Source: Thermoleophilia bacterium
GTDB taxonomy: Bacteria > Actinomycetota > Thermoleophilia > Gaiellales > JAICJC01
Length of the DNA stretch: 39,481 nt
Assembly (NCBI GenBank): GCA_025928655.1
Contig: JAICJC010000019.1
Coordinates: 1 to 39,481 of the forward strand
Direction of reading: 5' to 3'
The position numbers and the translations under genes were made by a program. Positions 1 through 7,631 of the stretch are shown piece after piece (position 1 is the first letter of the stretch; every line of letters starts with the position of its first letter). The notes under the pieces were generated by a model, which was not told the origin of the DNA, did not search any database, and was given only the letters and a program-made list of their open reading frames with translations.

Positions 1-70
1 ATCCGTCGTCAGGCGCGATGAAGCCGTAGCCCTTCGCGTCGTTGAACCACTTCACGGTTCCGGTTGACAT
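1..70 (-). CDS. csp: Cold-shock protein, CspA family (partial, N-terminus only)
   Basis: The reverse strand encodes about 23 residues from an ATG at 70, beginning MSTGTVKWFNDAKGYGF. This is the start of a CspA-type OB-fold protein and contains the RNP1-type nucleic-acid-binding stretch KGYGFI. The family binds single-stranded RNA or DNA and acts as an RNA chaperone in the cytoplasm. A strong Shine-Dalgarno (AGGGAGGTGG) lies 4 bases upstream of the ATG. The gene runs off the left edge, so about two thirds of the usual ~67 residues are missing. A -10-like TAGGAT at 149-154 would give a leader of about 70 bases, and long leaders are common for csp genes. Family identity is clear from the fragment; whether it is cold-induced cannot be told. 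Confidence 0.9.
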   Translation of the reverse strand, partial: MSTGTVKWFNDAKGYGFIAPDDG

Positions 71-124
71 ATTCCACCTCCCTGGCAATGCATGAACGAG
101 TAAGGAAGAGCGGATGTGCGCAAC

Positions 125-154
125 CGAACGAGCGTTCTTGATGCGGGGATCCTA
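125..154 (-). promoter_or_regulatory. Candidate csp promoter and leader site
   Basis: On the minus strand a -10-like TAGGAT occupies 149-154, about 80 bases before the csp start codon. Just inside the presumed leader is CGAACGAGCGTTCT (125-138), an inverted repeat GAACG/CGTTC. It is one base off the Gram-positive LexA consensus CGAAC-N4-GTTCG. The -10 is plausible. The LexA reading is weak because of the mismatch and the lack of an SOS function for the gene. Confidence 0.35.
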
Positions 155-173
155 GCGCGCTTCCCCGTCGCGC

Positions 174-1271
174 TCACCCGGCAGACCCCGGATTGTCGAT
201 CGCGATCGGCCAGCACCGGTGGTGCGCGACGTTGCGGATCGTCACCGCGGCGACGCAGAACTGGTAGTTGCCGTTCGGGATCCGCGTGGTGTCGACCCCG
301 CCGCCGCCCACGTGCACGATGAGCCGCGTGGCGCACGACCCCTGCGGGTGCGTGAAGCATGCGTTCTCGCGGTACGTGCCGGGGGCGTAGAAGCCGTCGA
401 CCTGCGCCGGCGGGATCAGCCGGCCGCCGACGAAGGGGACGATGGGGCTGCTCACGCGCACCAGCGGATCGGCCGCCGACCCGATCCAGCTCCGCAGCCC
501 CGCCACCATCAGCGGCTGCTGCGGCCAGCGCGACGTCCTGTGGGCCGGCATATCCCACACCTGGGCGCGGAAGTCCACGCGGCCGTGCAGGTCGTCGAGC
601 GCCATCGCCGTCGACGCGTCGGCCACGTCCTTGCCGTGCGGGCCGAACGCCGCCTCGTCGGCCACGTACGCCCCGAGGTCGCCCATGCTCGGGCGCTCGC
701 GGTTCGCCGGGTCGCGCAGGATGCCGGTCGGCCGGCGGGGATCGATGAACCCGCAGACCGGGTTCCACTCCGACAGGTGCACGTGGTTCTGGCCCGCGAC
801 GACCCGGCCAATCCACTGGCCCCGCCTGACCCGCGCGCCGGGGGCGACCCGCGTCAGGTCGACGTGCCAGTAGTCGTACCGCGTGCTGCGCAGCGTGCCG
901 GAGGGGCTGAGGATGAACCGCGCGTTGGCGCCCTTGCGGCGGACGTGCCAGATCCGGCCGGCGACGACGGCGTACACCTTGGCCCGGTCGTGCGGAGCGG
1001 CGACGTCGACCCCGAAGTGGGCGTACTTGACGCCGCGGGGGTCGTCGAACCCGCCCCGGATCGACGGGACGGCCCAGGTCGGGTAGACCGGCGAGGCGCC
1101 GGGCGCCGACGGATAGTCGAAGCACTTCCGGTCGACGCGCGCGAGCGTGAGCGTGCGGACGTGCTGCGGCGCCGGCGCCGCGGACGTCTGGGAGGGCAGC
1201 AGGAGGGCGGCAAGGCCCAGCGCGGTGAGGCCCGTGCCAGCGGCCGCTGACCGTATGATCTTGATGTTCAT
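174..1271 (-). CDS. Secreted M23 (LytM/lysostaphin-type) peptidase-like protein
   Basis: A 365-residue protein with a cleavable signal peptide (about residues 1-31, hydrophobic core then Ala-rich end). The middle carries the M23 zinc-site pattern: H85-x3-D89 in HFGVDV, a central His in YDYWHVDL (H136), and H163-x-H165 in NHVHLSEW. M23 enzymes cleave peptidoglycan cross-links outside the cell or act as amidase activators. The roughly 160 residues after the HxH motif match no domain I recognise and include paired Cys residues. The ATG at 1271 follows the good Shine-Dalgarno GGGAGG. It diverges from the BTAD regulator gene starting at 1416, and the 144-bp gap holds a phased repeat array, so that regulator may control it. 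Activity is inferred from motifs only. Confidence 0.75.
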   Translation of the reverse strand: MNIKIIRSAAAGTGLTALGLAALLLPSQTSAAPAPQHVRTLTLARVDRKCFDYPSAPGASPVYPTWAVPSIRGGFDDPRGVKYAHFGVDVAAPHDRAKVYAVVAGRIWHVRRKGANARFILSPSGTLRSTRYDYWHVDLTRVAPGARVRRGQWIGRVVAGQNHVHLSEWNPVCGFIDPRRPTGILRDPANRERPSMGDLGAYVADEAAFGPHGKDVADASTAMALDDLHGRVDFRAQVWDMPAHRTSRWPQQPLMVAGLRSWIGSAADPLVRVSSPIVPFVGGRLIPPAQVDGFYAPGTYRENACFTHPQGSCATRLIVHVGGGGVDTTRIPNGNYQFCVAAVTIRNVAHHRCWPIAIDNPGSAG

Positions 1272-1319
1272 CGCGCAGGACCTCCCTGAGGTCGTCGTTT
1301 CGTCTCAGGGAACATCCGC

Positions 1320-1385
1320 GCGCTCGACCCGCGCTCTTGCAGGGCTTTTCGAGCGCTCTCAGGGCGCTCTCAGGGCGCTCTCATC
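1320..1385. repeat. Six heptamer direct repeats at exact 11-bp pitch
   Basis: Copies begin at 1320 (GCGCTCG), 1331 (GCGCTCT), 1342 (GGGCTTT, degenerate), 1353, 1364 and 1375 (each GCGCTCT). The last three form near-perfect 11-bp repeats of GCGCTCTCAGG. One helical turn per repeat puts all copies on the same DNA face. SARP-type BTAD activators are known to bind heptameric direct repeats at 11-bp pitch just upstream of a -10 element. That matches this layout and the BTAD gene that follows, so I infer an autoregulatory and/or divergent operator. Confidence 0.75.
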
Positions 1386-1397
1386 GCTCGTCCTGGC

Positions 1398-1403
1398 TAT
1401 AGT
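1398..1403 (+). promoter_or_regulatory. -10 element of the BTAD regulator promoter
   Basis: TATAGT lies 12 bases after the last repeat of the phased array and 12 bases before the GTG at 1416. There is no recognisable -35; the repeats occupy that region, as in activator-dependent promoters. The predicted start falls within a few bases of the GTG, so the mRNA would be leaderless or nearly so. Confidence 0.55.
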
Positions 1404-1415
1404 CGTGAACCTGGG

Positions 1416-3557
1416 GTGAAACGCCACACGGAGTACCGGTTGCTCGGCCCGACCGAGGTGCTGGACGACGGGCGGGCGGTGGCGCTGACGGGCAAGGGCG
1501 CGGCGGTGCTGGCACTGCTCGTGCTGAACGCGAACCGCGTCGTCCCGAGGACCACGCTGATGGATGCGGTGTGGCCCGGCGAGAGCGCGTCCGCGCGCCG
1601 CAACCTCGAGGTGCACGTGTCGCGGCTGCGCAAGTCGCTGCCCTCCGGCGAGGGCGGCGCCGAGATCACGAGCCGCGGCGGCGGATACCTGCTCGCCGCC
1701 GATCCGGATTCCGTCGACGTGAACCGGTTCGAGCGCATGATCGAGTCCGGCCAGCGCGCGCTCGACGAGCGCCGCCACGAGGACGCGATCGCCGACCTGC
1801 GGGCGGGCCTCGAGCTCTGGCGCGGCCGCCCGCTCGAGGGGCTCGACGACTACGCGTTCGCCGCCGCCGAGGCGGAGCGGCTGGAGGACGTCCGCCTCGG
1901 CGCGCTCGAGGCCCGGTTCGAGGCGGAGCTCGCGCTCGGCCGCCACCAGGCGGTCATCGCCGAGATCCGCGCGCTCGCGAACGCCCACCCCGCCCGCGAG
2001 ACCTTGCGCTACCAGCTCATGCTCGCGCTCTATCGCAACGGCCGCCAGGCGGACGCCCTGGCGGCGTACGCGCAGGCGCGCCGCCACCTGGTCGAGGAGC
2101 TCGGCATCGAACCGTCGGCCCGGTTGCGCGACCTCGAGCGGGCGATCCTCCAGCACGACCCGGCGCTCGCCCTCGAGCCCCCGCCGGCGAGCGAGCCCGT
2201 CGAGGAGCCCGATCCGGGCGCGACCGCCCTGCGCACGTTCCTGCTCGCCCACGTCAACGGATACGCGCGCTACACCCGCGAGCGCGGCGACGAGGTCGGG
2301 TCGGCGCTGGCCCGGACGTTCGTCGGCGTCGCCCGGAGCGTCGCGACGGAGTGCGGCGGAAGCTTCGTCGAGCTGCGCGGCGACGAGGCGCTGTGCGTCT
2401 TCGGCTCGGCCCGCGGGGCGCTGCGCGCGGCGGTCGAGCTGCAGCGCCGGCTGCGGGACGCATCGGAGGGCGGCGGGCGCTTTCCGCTCGCGGTCGGGAC
2501 CGGCCTCGACGCCGGCGAGTCCGCGGCGGTCGAGGGCGGCTACTGGGGCGGGGCCCTGAACCTCGCCGCGCGCCTGAGCGCTGCCGCCGCCCCGGGTGTC
2601 ATCCTGGCGACCGAGACCGTCGCGAACGTGGCCGGCCCGGTCGAAGGCCTGCGGCTCGGCGCGCCGCGGCGGGTCGCGCTCGAGGGCTTCGGCGATCCCG
2701 TGCGCGCCGTCGAGGTGATCCCGGCCGAGCCGCTCCCGCCGGTGCCGTCGTCGCCCTGGCCGCGCGAGCGCCGCCGGCGCCGCCGGGGGCTGGCGGTCGC
2801 GGCCGTCGTCGCGCTGGTCGTGCTCGGTGCCATCGCGGCGACCGTCGACCAGCTGCTCGTGGGGGACGGCAGCGGCAAGGGCGCGATCCACACGAGCGGC
2901 GGCTCTGCCAACCCGCACCTCACCCTGACGGCGGGCACGACCGGAAGCAGCGGGGCGACGCTCGTCCTGCGCGGCACCGCCAACGCCGGGCCGGCGTACC
3001 GGTCGATCGTCGACGTCCGCCTGTACGCGGCCGGGACCACCCGGGGGAAGGTGCTCCAGCTCTGGGTCGCAGCCGTCTCCGCGGGCGGCGGCCGCTACCA
3101 GCTGGTGCTGAAGCCGCGCCTGCGTCCGGGGAGCTACGTCGCCCAGGCCAGCCAGTCGTACGGCGGCGGAACCGGCGTCGTCCGCTCGAGCACCGTCCCG
3201 CTCGCCGTGCCGAAGGAGGCCGCCGGCGCGCCCGACAAGCACGGGCGGCTCACCATCTCGGCGCCGACGCCGGGCGCGGCCGTCTCGGACACGGGCTTCC
3301 AGGTCACCGGCACCGACGACCCGAATCCCGTCGCCGGCGTGGGCTACGTGCAGGTCATCGCCTTCGGGGGCACCGACCTGCGCGCGAAGCGCGTGTGGGC
3401 GAGCACGCCGGTGCGGCTCGGGACGGACGGCGGCTGGGCCGTCGGCTTCGGCCCGGCCCTTCCGTCGGGGCCGTACACGCTCCTCGTGCGGGAGACCGAC
3501 GCGCGGGGGTTCATCACGGGGCTGTCGCGGACGGTCGGCTTCGTCTGGAGCGGCTAG
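1416..3557 (+). CDS. Membrane-anchored BTAD-family regulator with degenerate cyclase domain
   Basis: A 713-residue, apparently multi-domain one-component regulator. Residues 1-95 form an OmpR/SARP-type winged helix, and about 98-245 a BTAD tetratricopeptide-like domain. About 270-440 resembles a class III nucleotide cyclase, and 469-488 is a single transmembrane helix after an Arg-rich stop-transfer stretch. The outer part has a C-terminal Ig-like domain (about 620-710). The cyclase-like domain keeps one metal Asp (D323 in RGDEALCVF) and the N/R pair of LNLAAR (N382, R386). The first metal Asp is replaced by His (H279 in LLAHVNGY), so catalysis is unlikely. The layout resembles CadC/ToxR regulators, which sense outside and bind DNA inside. 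Start is GTG. The neighbouring secreted M23-like gene and the repeat array suggest an envelope-response circuit. Confidence 0.8.
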   Translation: MKRHTEYRLLGPTEVLDDGRAVALTGKGAAVLALLVLNANRVVPRTTLMDAVWPGESASARRNLEVHVSRLRKSLPSGEGGAEITSRGGGYLLAADPDSVDVNRFERMIESGQRALDERRHEDAIADLRAGLELWRGRPLEGLDDYAFAAAEAERLEDVRLGALEARFEAELALGRHQAVIAEIRALANAHPARETLRYQLMLALYRNGRQADALAAYAQARRHLVEELGIEPSARLRDLERAILQHDPALALEPPPASEPVEEPDPGATALRTFLLAHVNGYARYTRERGDEVGSALARTFVGVARSVATECGGSFVELRGDEALCVFGSARGALRAAVELQRRLRDASEGGGRFPLAVGTGLDAGESAAVEGGYWGGALNLAARLSAAAAPGVILATETVANVAGPVEGLRLGAPRRVALEGFGDPVRAVEVIPAEPLPPVPSSPWPRERRRRRRGLAVAAVVALVVLGAIAATVDQLLVGDGSGKGAIHTSGGSANPHLTLTAGTTGSSGATLVLRGTANAGPAYRSIVDVRLYAAGTTRGKVLQLWVAAVSAGGGRYQLVLKPRLRPGSYVAQASQSYGGGTGVVRSSTVPLAVPKEAAGAPDKHGRLTISAPTPGAAVSDTGFQVTGTDDPNPVAGVGYVQVIAFGGTDLRAKRVWASTPVRLGTDGGWAVGFGPALPSGPYTLLVRETDARGFITGLSRTVGFVWSG

Positions 3558-3560
3558 GGC

Positions 3561-4244
3561 TCAGCGCGCGGGCTGGCCGATCGCCGCCAGGAACTCGGCG
3601 CTCGCCCCCCGGGTCCAGGTCGTCGCATCGTCGACCGCCGTGAAGCCCACGGCCTCGTAGAACGGGCGGCCGGCGGGCGTCGAGAAGAGGAACGCGCCCT
3701 CGGTGTCCGGGTCCCACAGCGCCTCGAGCGCGCACGTGAGGACCGCACGCGCGCCGCCCTTCCGCCGCCGGTGCACCGGCGTCATCATCGACCAGATCCC
3801 GATCCGCGTCCCCGGCGTCGCCCACACGACGCTCACCGGCTCGTCGCCCTCGTAGGCGACCCACGCCGCCACCCGGCCGGCCGGATCGGGCAGCGGCGCG
3901 AGCGTCCGGTCGGCGACCGCCGGGTCCACTATGTGGGCCTCCGCGATGATCGCGACGGCCTGCGCCCGCCGGGCCGGGGAGCGCACCTGCTCCACGCGCA
4001 GCCCGCCGGTCTCGCGGGGCGGCCGCGCCCGGCACCACATGAGCGGCTCGCGGGCGGGCGCGCGCTCGAACCCGGCGGCGGCCAGGGGCGCCGTCACCTC
4101 GGGGCCCGCCCCGGAGGCGACCGACACGAGCGCCGGGACGCCCGCGGCCGCGACGAACGCCACCAGATCGGCGGCGTCGGCCGCGCCCGCACGCGAGGTC
4201 AGCACGCACTCGTTCAGGTCGGGATGGGCCTCACCCGTCAGCAT
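3561..4244 (-). CDS. GNAT-family N-acetyltransferase (5' end apparently frameshifted)
   Basis: The open frame from ATG 4244 encodes 227 residues with a GNAT fold. The acetyl-CoA pyrophosphate loop is seen in RRRKGGARAVLT, followed by a typical C-terminal FYEAVGF motif. GNAT enzymes move an acetyl group from acetyl-CoA to an amine; the substrate is unknown here. The true start is probably GTG 4344, reading MDAAALWETFAEHAP and onward in another frame. Removing one G from the GGGG run at 4260-4263 would join ARVG to HGWFAMLTGE without a gap and give a protein of about 260 residues. The current sequence therefore has a +1 frameshift, either a sequencing error or a real lesion. It lies 8 bases after the flavoprotein stop codon, so the two are probably one operon. 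Confidence 0.75.
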   Translation of the reverse strand: MLTGEAHPDLNECVLTSRAGAADAADLVAFVAAAGVPALVSVASGAGPEVTAPLAAAGFERAPAREPLMWCRARPPRETGGLRVEQVRSPARRAQAVAIIAEAHIVDPAVADRTLAPLPDPAGRVAAWVAYEGDEPVSVVWATPGTRIGIWSMMTPVHRRRKGGARAVLTCALEALWDPDTEGAFLFSTPAGRPFYEAVGFTAVDDATTWTRGASAEFLAAIGQPAR

Positions 4245-4352
4245 GGCGAACCAGCCGTGCCCCGACCCGCGCGGGCGCCCGCCCGCCGGGCCTCACCCGC
4301 GGCGCATGCTCGGCGAACGTCTCCCACAGCGCCGCGGCATCCACGCGGCGGC

Positions 4353-5399
4353 CTAGATACCGGCCAGGGTGGCGGCGGGCTCGTCCTCCGCCAGCACGCG
4401 GTGCACGGCCTGCACGGCGGTCGCGCCCTCGCCGACCGCGGCGGCGACACGCTTGACCGAGCCGGAGCGGACGTCGCCGGCCCCGAAGATGCGGGGGACG
4501 CTCGTTTCCGCCGGGAACGGCGGCCGTTGCAGCGGCCACCCGCCGCCGATGTCGGCCCCGGTCAGGAGGAAGCCGTCGCGGTCGCGCGCCAGTCCGGTCG
4601 GCAGCCACCCGGTCAGCGGGCGCGCGCCGATCAGGACGAACAGCGCGTCGGCCGGGACGGTGTCGTCCTTCCCGGTCGCGGTGTCCCGCAGGACGAGTTG
4701 CTCGAGGTGCGCCCCGCCACCGCCGCCGACGACCTCGGTCGCCGTCCGCACGGCGATCCTCGGGGCCGCCCCGATCGCCTGCACCAGGTAGTACGACATG
4801 CCCGTCGCGAGCGAGCGCGACCGGATCAGGATGGTGACGTGCCGGGCGTAGCGGGCCAGATGGAGGGCCGCCTGCCCGGCGGAGTTCCCGCCCCCGACGA
4901 CGAAGACCTCCTTCCCGGCCAGCATCGGGGCCTCGGAGACCGGGCCGCCGTAGAAGACGCCCGCGCCGATCAGCTCGTCGAGCCCCGGGATCTCCAGGCG
5001 CCGGTAGCTCGCGCCGGTCGCGAGGATCACGACCCGGGCGTGGATCGTGCGGCCGTCGGCCAGCGAGAGCGCGAACCCGGCGTCCGACCGCGCGAGCGTG
5101 GTCGCCCGGTGCATGAAGACGAAGTTCGCGCCCAGCGCGGCGGCCTGGTCGTAGGCCTGTTCCGCCAGCCGGCTGCCGCTCACCCCGCGCGCGAAGCCGA
5201 GGTAGTTGCGGATGAGCGAGCTCGAGCGGGCCTGCCCGCCGATGCCGGCCGCGTCCACGACGACGACGCTCAGCCCTTCCGACGCGCCGTAGACAGCTGA
5301 CGACAGCCCGGCCGGCCCCGACCCGACGATCAGCAGGTCGAACGTCCGGTCGTCCAGGATCTCCGGCGCGCCCGCTGCGAGCGCGATCTCGGCGTCAGC
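4353..5399 (-). CDS. TrxR-like FAD/NAD(P) oxidoreductase, C-terminal part (frameshifted gene)
   Basis: This frame carries both nucleotide-binding domains of a thioredoxin-reductase-like flavoprotein: FAD motif GSGPAGL followed by GIGGQARSS, NAD(P) motif VGGGNSAGQAA, and the C-terminal FAD motif IFGAGDVRSGSVKRVA. The redox CxxC of true thioredoxin reductases is absent; the equivalent position reads GVFYGGPVSEAP. It therefore cannot use the usual dithiol relay. Known relatives have the same layout and carry an N-terminal receiver-like or cNMP-like domain. Here that domain is encoded immediately upstream in another frame (5330-6025). A one-base change between about 5385 and 5402 would join RALT to DAEIALAAG. 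No convincing start codon or ribosome site serves this part alone, so it is best read as the second half of one broken gene spanning 4353-6025. Confidence 0.8.
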   Translation of the reverse strand, partial: ADAEIALAAGAPEILDDRTFDLLIVGSGPAGLSSAVYGASEGLSVVVVDAAGIGGQARSSSLIRNYLGFARGVSGSRLAEQAYDQAAALGANFVFMHRATTLARSDAGFALSLADGRTIHARVVILATGASYRRLEIPGLDELIGAGVFYGGPVSEAPMLAGKEVFVVGGGNSAGQAALHLARYARHVTILIRSRSLATGMSYYLVQAIGAAPRIAVRTATEVVGGGGGAHLEQLVLRDTATGKDDTVPADALFVLIGARPLTGWLPTGLARDRDGFLLTGADIGGGWPLQRPPFPAETSVPRIFGAGDVRSGSVKRVAAAVGEGATAVQAVHRVLAEDEPAATLAGI

Positions 5400-6025
5400 G
5401 CCCGGCCGTCCGGCAGCAGCATCAGCGGCAAGCGGGCGTCGGGGCCCACCTTCGCGATGATCTCGCGCCCCTGCTCCGAGTCGGCGAGCGAGAACCGGTG
5501 CGGGACGGCGCAGCTCTCGAACACCGCGCGCAGCTCGTGGGCCCGCCCCGACCATTCCCGGCCGACGATGTGCACGGTGTGCGGCACCAGCCGGCGCTCG
5601 CGCGCCCACTCGAGCAGGAAGCCCGCGATGCCCTCGTGGAACACCTCGTCCGGCGGCGGCCCCGGCTCGAGCAGGAAGTGGTCGATGCGGCCGAGTCCCA
5701 TCCCAGCGCGGATCGTGGCCGCCTCGTCCGGATCTGTCCACACGTTCGGGGAGATGAGCAGCGCCCGCGTCGCATGGGGATGGTCGCGCCGCGCGTGGTC
5801 GAAGAGCCCGCCATCCGCCCCGTCGAGCGCTCCCGGCCCGGCCAGCACGAGCGCGACGTCGGCGCCGTCGGCGGCCAGCCGGTCGAGCAGGTCGCCGCCC
5901 TCGTCCGGGCTGCGGACGGGCTCGATCCGGTAGTGGTTGGCGTAGCGCTCGGCGCGCTGGTTTCGGAGGCGCGTGAACGCGTCCGGATCCTCGCCGCCGA
6001 TCGCGATGATCACGGGTGGGGCCAT
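5330..6025 (-). CDS. N-terminal regulatory domain of the same flavoprotein (frameshifted)
   Basis: From ATG 6025 the frame encodes about 210 meaningful residues starting MAPPVIIAIGGEDPDAF. They resemble the receiver-like N-terminal half of two-domain TrxR-like flavoproteins: an alpha/beta domain, then a glutaredoxin-like segment with VPHTVHIVGREWS and MLLPDGRALT. After about position 5393 the frame turns into Arg/Ser-rich nonsense, while the flavin domain continues in another frame. ATG 6025 is chosen because homology starts there; further upstream the frame is low-complexity Arg. A -10-like TAGGGT (6031-6036) lies 5 bases before the ATG. The upstream flippase-like gene ends 17 bases away, so read-through transcription is also possible. 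Intact, the full protein would be about 555 residues. Confidence 0.7.
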   Translation of the reverse strand: MAPPVIIAIGGEDPDAFTRLRNQRAERYANHYRIEPVRSPDEGGDLLDRLAADGADVALVLAGPGALDGADGGLFDHARRDHPHATRALLISPNVWTDPDEAATIRAGMGLGRIDHFLLEPGPPPDEVFHEGIAGFLLEWARERRLVPHTVHIVGREWSGRAHELRAVFESCAVPHRFSLADSEQGREIIAKVGPDARLPLMLLPDGRALTPRSRSQRARRRSWTTGRSTC

Positions 6026-6041
6026 AGCGGACCCTACCCCA

Positions 6042-6983
6042 TCAGCGCGCCCGTGCGACCGTCTGTGCGGTGGGCGCCGCCGCCGGCTCCCTCGGTGCGC
6101 GGACAACCCCGCGGGTGGCCGTCCAGCCGATCGCGGCCCAGAGCACGATCAGGCCGAACACGATGTCCCACGCCGCGAGTATGAGCTGCTGCCCGAGCGA
6201 GAACGCCGTGACCGCTCCCGAGGACGCGGTGTTGCGGAGGGCGGCCGTCGCCAGGGCCTGCTGGGTGCCGACGCCGCCGGGCGTGAGCGCGAACGTCGAT
6301 GCGACCGCGTTCGCGGCGACGACGAGGAGCACGTTCTCGACCGACGTGGGGACGCCGTAAGCGCGCATGAACGCGGCCGTCACGCCGATCCGCATCGCGT
6401 AGGAGGCCATCTCCACCGCAAGCACCTGGGATATGTACGCACGGGGGGTCGCGAGGATCGCGGCGCCCTCCCTCGCGTGGGGCCACGTCACATGGAAGCG
6501 GCGTACGGCGGCCCACCCGAGCAGGACGATCAGGGCGGCCGCTGCGAGCGCCAGCAGCGCGTGATCTGTGAGCGAGCCGAGGGGCGGCAGCGAGAAGAGC
6601 CCGGGCCGGAAGACGATGAGACCGGCGCAGATCGACGCGCCCGCTCCCAGGAAGAAGGCGTTCTGCACGACGCCCGCGCCGACGAGCCCCGGGGCGGTCG
6701 AGGCGCGGATCTTCGCCCGATAGAGCCCCAGCATCGCGACGGTGCCCGCCTGTGCCGGCAGCACTGCGTTCAGGCCGATCCCACTCCCGTAGGCGCCGAG
6801 GACGAGTCCGTACGAGGCCCTGGATTCCGGATAGGCCCGGCGCAGGATGTTGCGCCATGCCAGCGCGTTCAGGAACGTTTCCCCGGTGTGGAGCGTCAGC
6901 GCGAGCAGCAGGACAGGAAGCGAGATCGACCCCAGCTGGTCGACCACCTCGCGCACCCATCCAGCGACCATCACGTTCCCCAC
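6042..6983 (-). CDS. Lysylphosphatidylglycerol synthase transmembrane-domain (flippase-like) protein
   Basis: A 313-residue integral membrane protein with about eight hydrophobic helices and no soluble catalytic domain. It belongs to the UPF0104/LPG-synthase transmembrane family. Family hallmarks are ALAWRNILRR, the PAQAGTVAMLGLYR segment and ALTPGGVGTQQALA, the conserved PGGxG motif of the flippase half of MprF. Relatives are thought to move lipids or lipid-linked molecules across the membrane, but the substrate is not known. The start is uncertain. GTG 6983 has AGGAG only 2-3 bases upstream, while GTG 6974 and ATG 6971 have better spacing from the same Shine-Dalgarno. The flavoprotein gene follows 17 bases downstream. 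Confidence 0.75.
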   Translation of the reverse strand: MGNVMVAGWVREVVDQLGSISLPVLLLALTLHTGETFLNALAWRNILRRAYPESRASYGLVLGAYGSGIGLNAVLPAQAGTVAMLGLYRAKIRASTAPGLVGAGVVQNAFFLGAGASICAGLIVFRPGLFSLPPLGSLTDHALLALAAAALIVLLGWAAVRRFHVTWPHAREGAAILATPRAYISQVLAVEMASYAMRIGVTAAFMRAYGVPTSVENVLLVVAANAVASTFALTPGGVGTQQALATAALRNTASSGAVTAFSLGQQLILAAWDIVFGLIVLWAAIGWTATRGVVRAPREPAAAPTAQTVARAR

Positions 6984-7231
6984 GGCTCCTTCCCTCTGTG
7001 CGACGACCGTCGGCGTCGGTGGCGGGTCCTCGGGCTACGTGGAGCGTCGGGCGAGCAGCGCGGCCATGCGGCGGGCGTACCCTGAGCGCCTATCGTAGCA
7101 CGTTGAACGGCTCGCAAACCCGTTCGGGGTGACGGCAGAGGCCTCCGGGTACGCTTCGGGGAGAGCTCCGTGTGCGTGCCTCTTCCGGGGCTGCATCGCG
7201 CGCCGGGCCCCGGGCCCCGGAGGGGTGCACG
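6984..7231. promoter_or_regulatory. Divergent intergenic region
   Basis: This 248-base gap separates the flippase-like gene (minus) from a small conserved gene (plus). On the minus strand TACGAT (7092-7097) is a good -10 and matches the hexamer before the sigma-factor and enolase operons. On the plus strand TACGCT (7150-7155) in a GGGTACGCT context is a weaker candidate. A short hairpin CCCGTTCGGG lies between them. A very GC-rich stretch with two GGGCCCC units lies just before the plus-strand gene. No additional gene is visible. Confidence 0.4.
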
Positions 7232-7609
7232 ATGAGTGAACGCGACATCCGCGAGATCCTCGCCCAGGAGCTGGCGTCGACGGCCGCCTGGAGACGGGAC
7301 GCGGCCGATGCGCACCCCGACCAGCCGGCCCATGCCCGCAGCGCATCGGCGCTCGACCGGCTGACGCACTACATCCGGTCGCTTCCTGACGACGATCCCC
7401 GGCTGCGCGCGCTCGCCGGCGCGAACCGCGACCCGGACTTCTTCCTCATCGGCGGCGAGGGCACCCGGAGCCTCATCGACCAGTACGGCATCGAGAGCGC
7501 TCGGGATCCGGAGTCGGCGGGGAATGCCTTCCTCGACCGGCTGGTCGACGCGTCGCATGCCGACGATACCGACGCCGAGTCGCGCCGGACGCCGCCCGCG
7601 GCCGGTTGA
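7232..7609 (+). CDS. Small acidic conserved-type hypothetical protein
   Basis: A 125-residue soluble protein from ATG 7232, with Shine-Dalgarno GGAGGGG 7 bases upstream. The 20 codons upstream in frame are Arg/Gly-rich and unlikely to be translated. The N-terminal half is helical (DIREILAQELASTAAWRRDAA), with a second helix SALDRLTHYIRSLPDDDPRLRAL. The C-terminal tail is acidic and probably disordered. There are no Cys residues, membrane helices or catalytic motifs. I do not recognise the family. Codon use matches its neighbours, and the helix-rich look suggests a small interaction protein. Its stop codon is 22 bases from the end of the convergent CDGSH gene. Confidence 0.6.
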   Translation: MSERDIREILAQELASTAAWRRDAADAHPDQPAHARSASALDRLTHYIRSLPDDDPRLRALAGANRDPDFFLIGGEGTRSLIDQYGIESARDPESAGNAFLDRLVDASHADDTDAESRRTPPAAG

Positions 7610-7631
7610 TCGCCGCTCCGCGCCGTGCGCT

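Noticed and set aside
125-138. SOS (LexA) box in the csp leader
   Set aside because: One mismatch to the consensus, position inside the leader, and no SOS-type gene. Kept only as a weak note in the promoter feature.
1353-1384. CRISPR-like repeats
   Set aside because: The repeats are 11 bases with no spacers, and no cas genes are present.
1359-3242. A 627-codon open frame antisense to the BTAD regulator
   Set aside because: Low-complexity Arg/Gly/Ala/Asp translation typical of antisense frames in high-GC DNA. The plus-strand frame has recognisable domains throughout.
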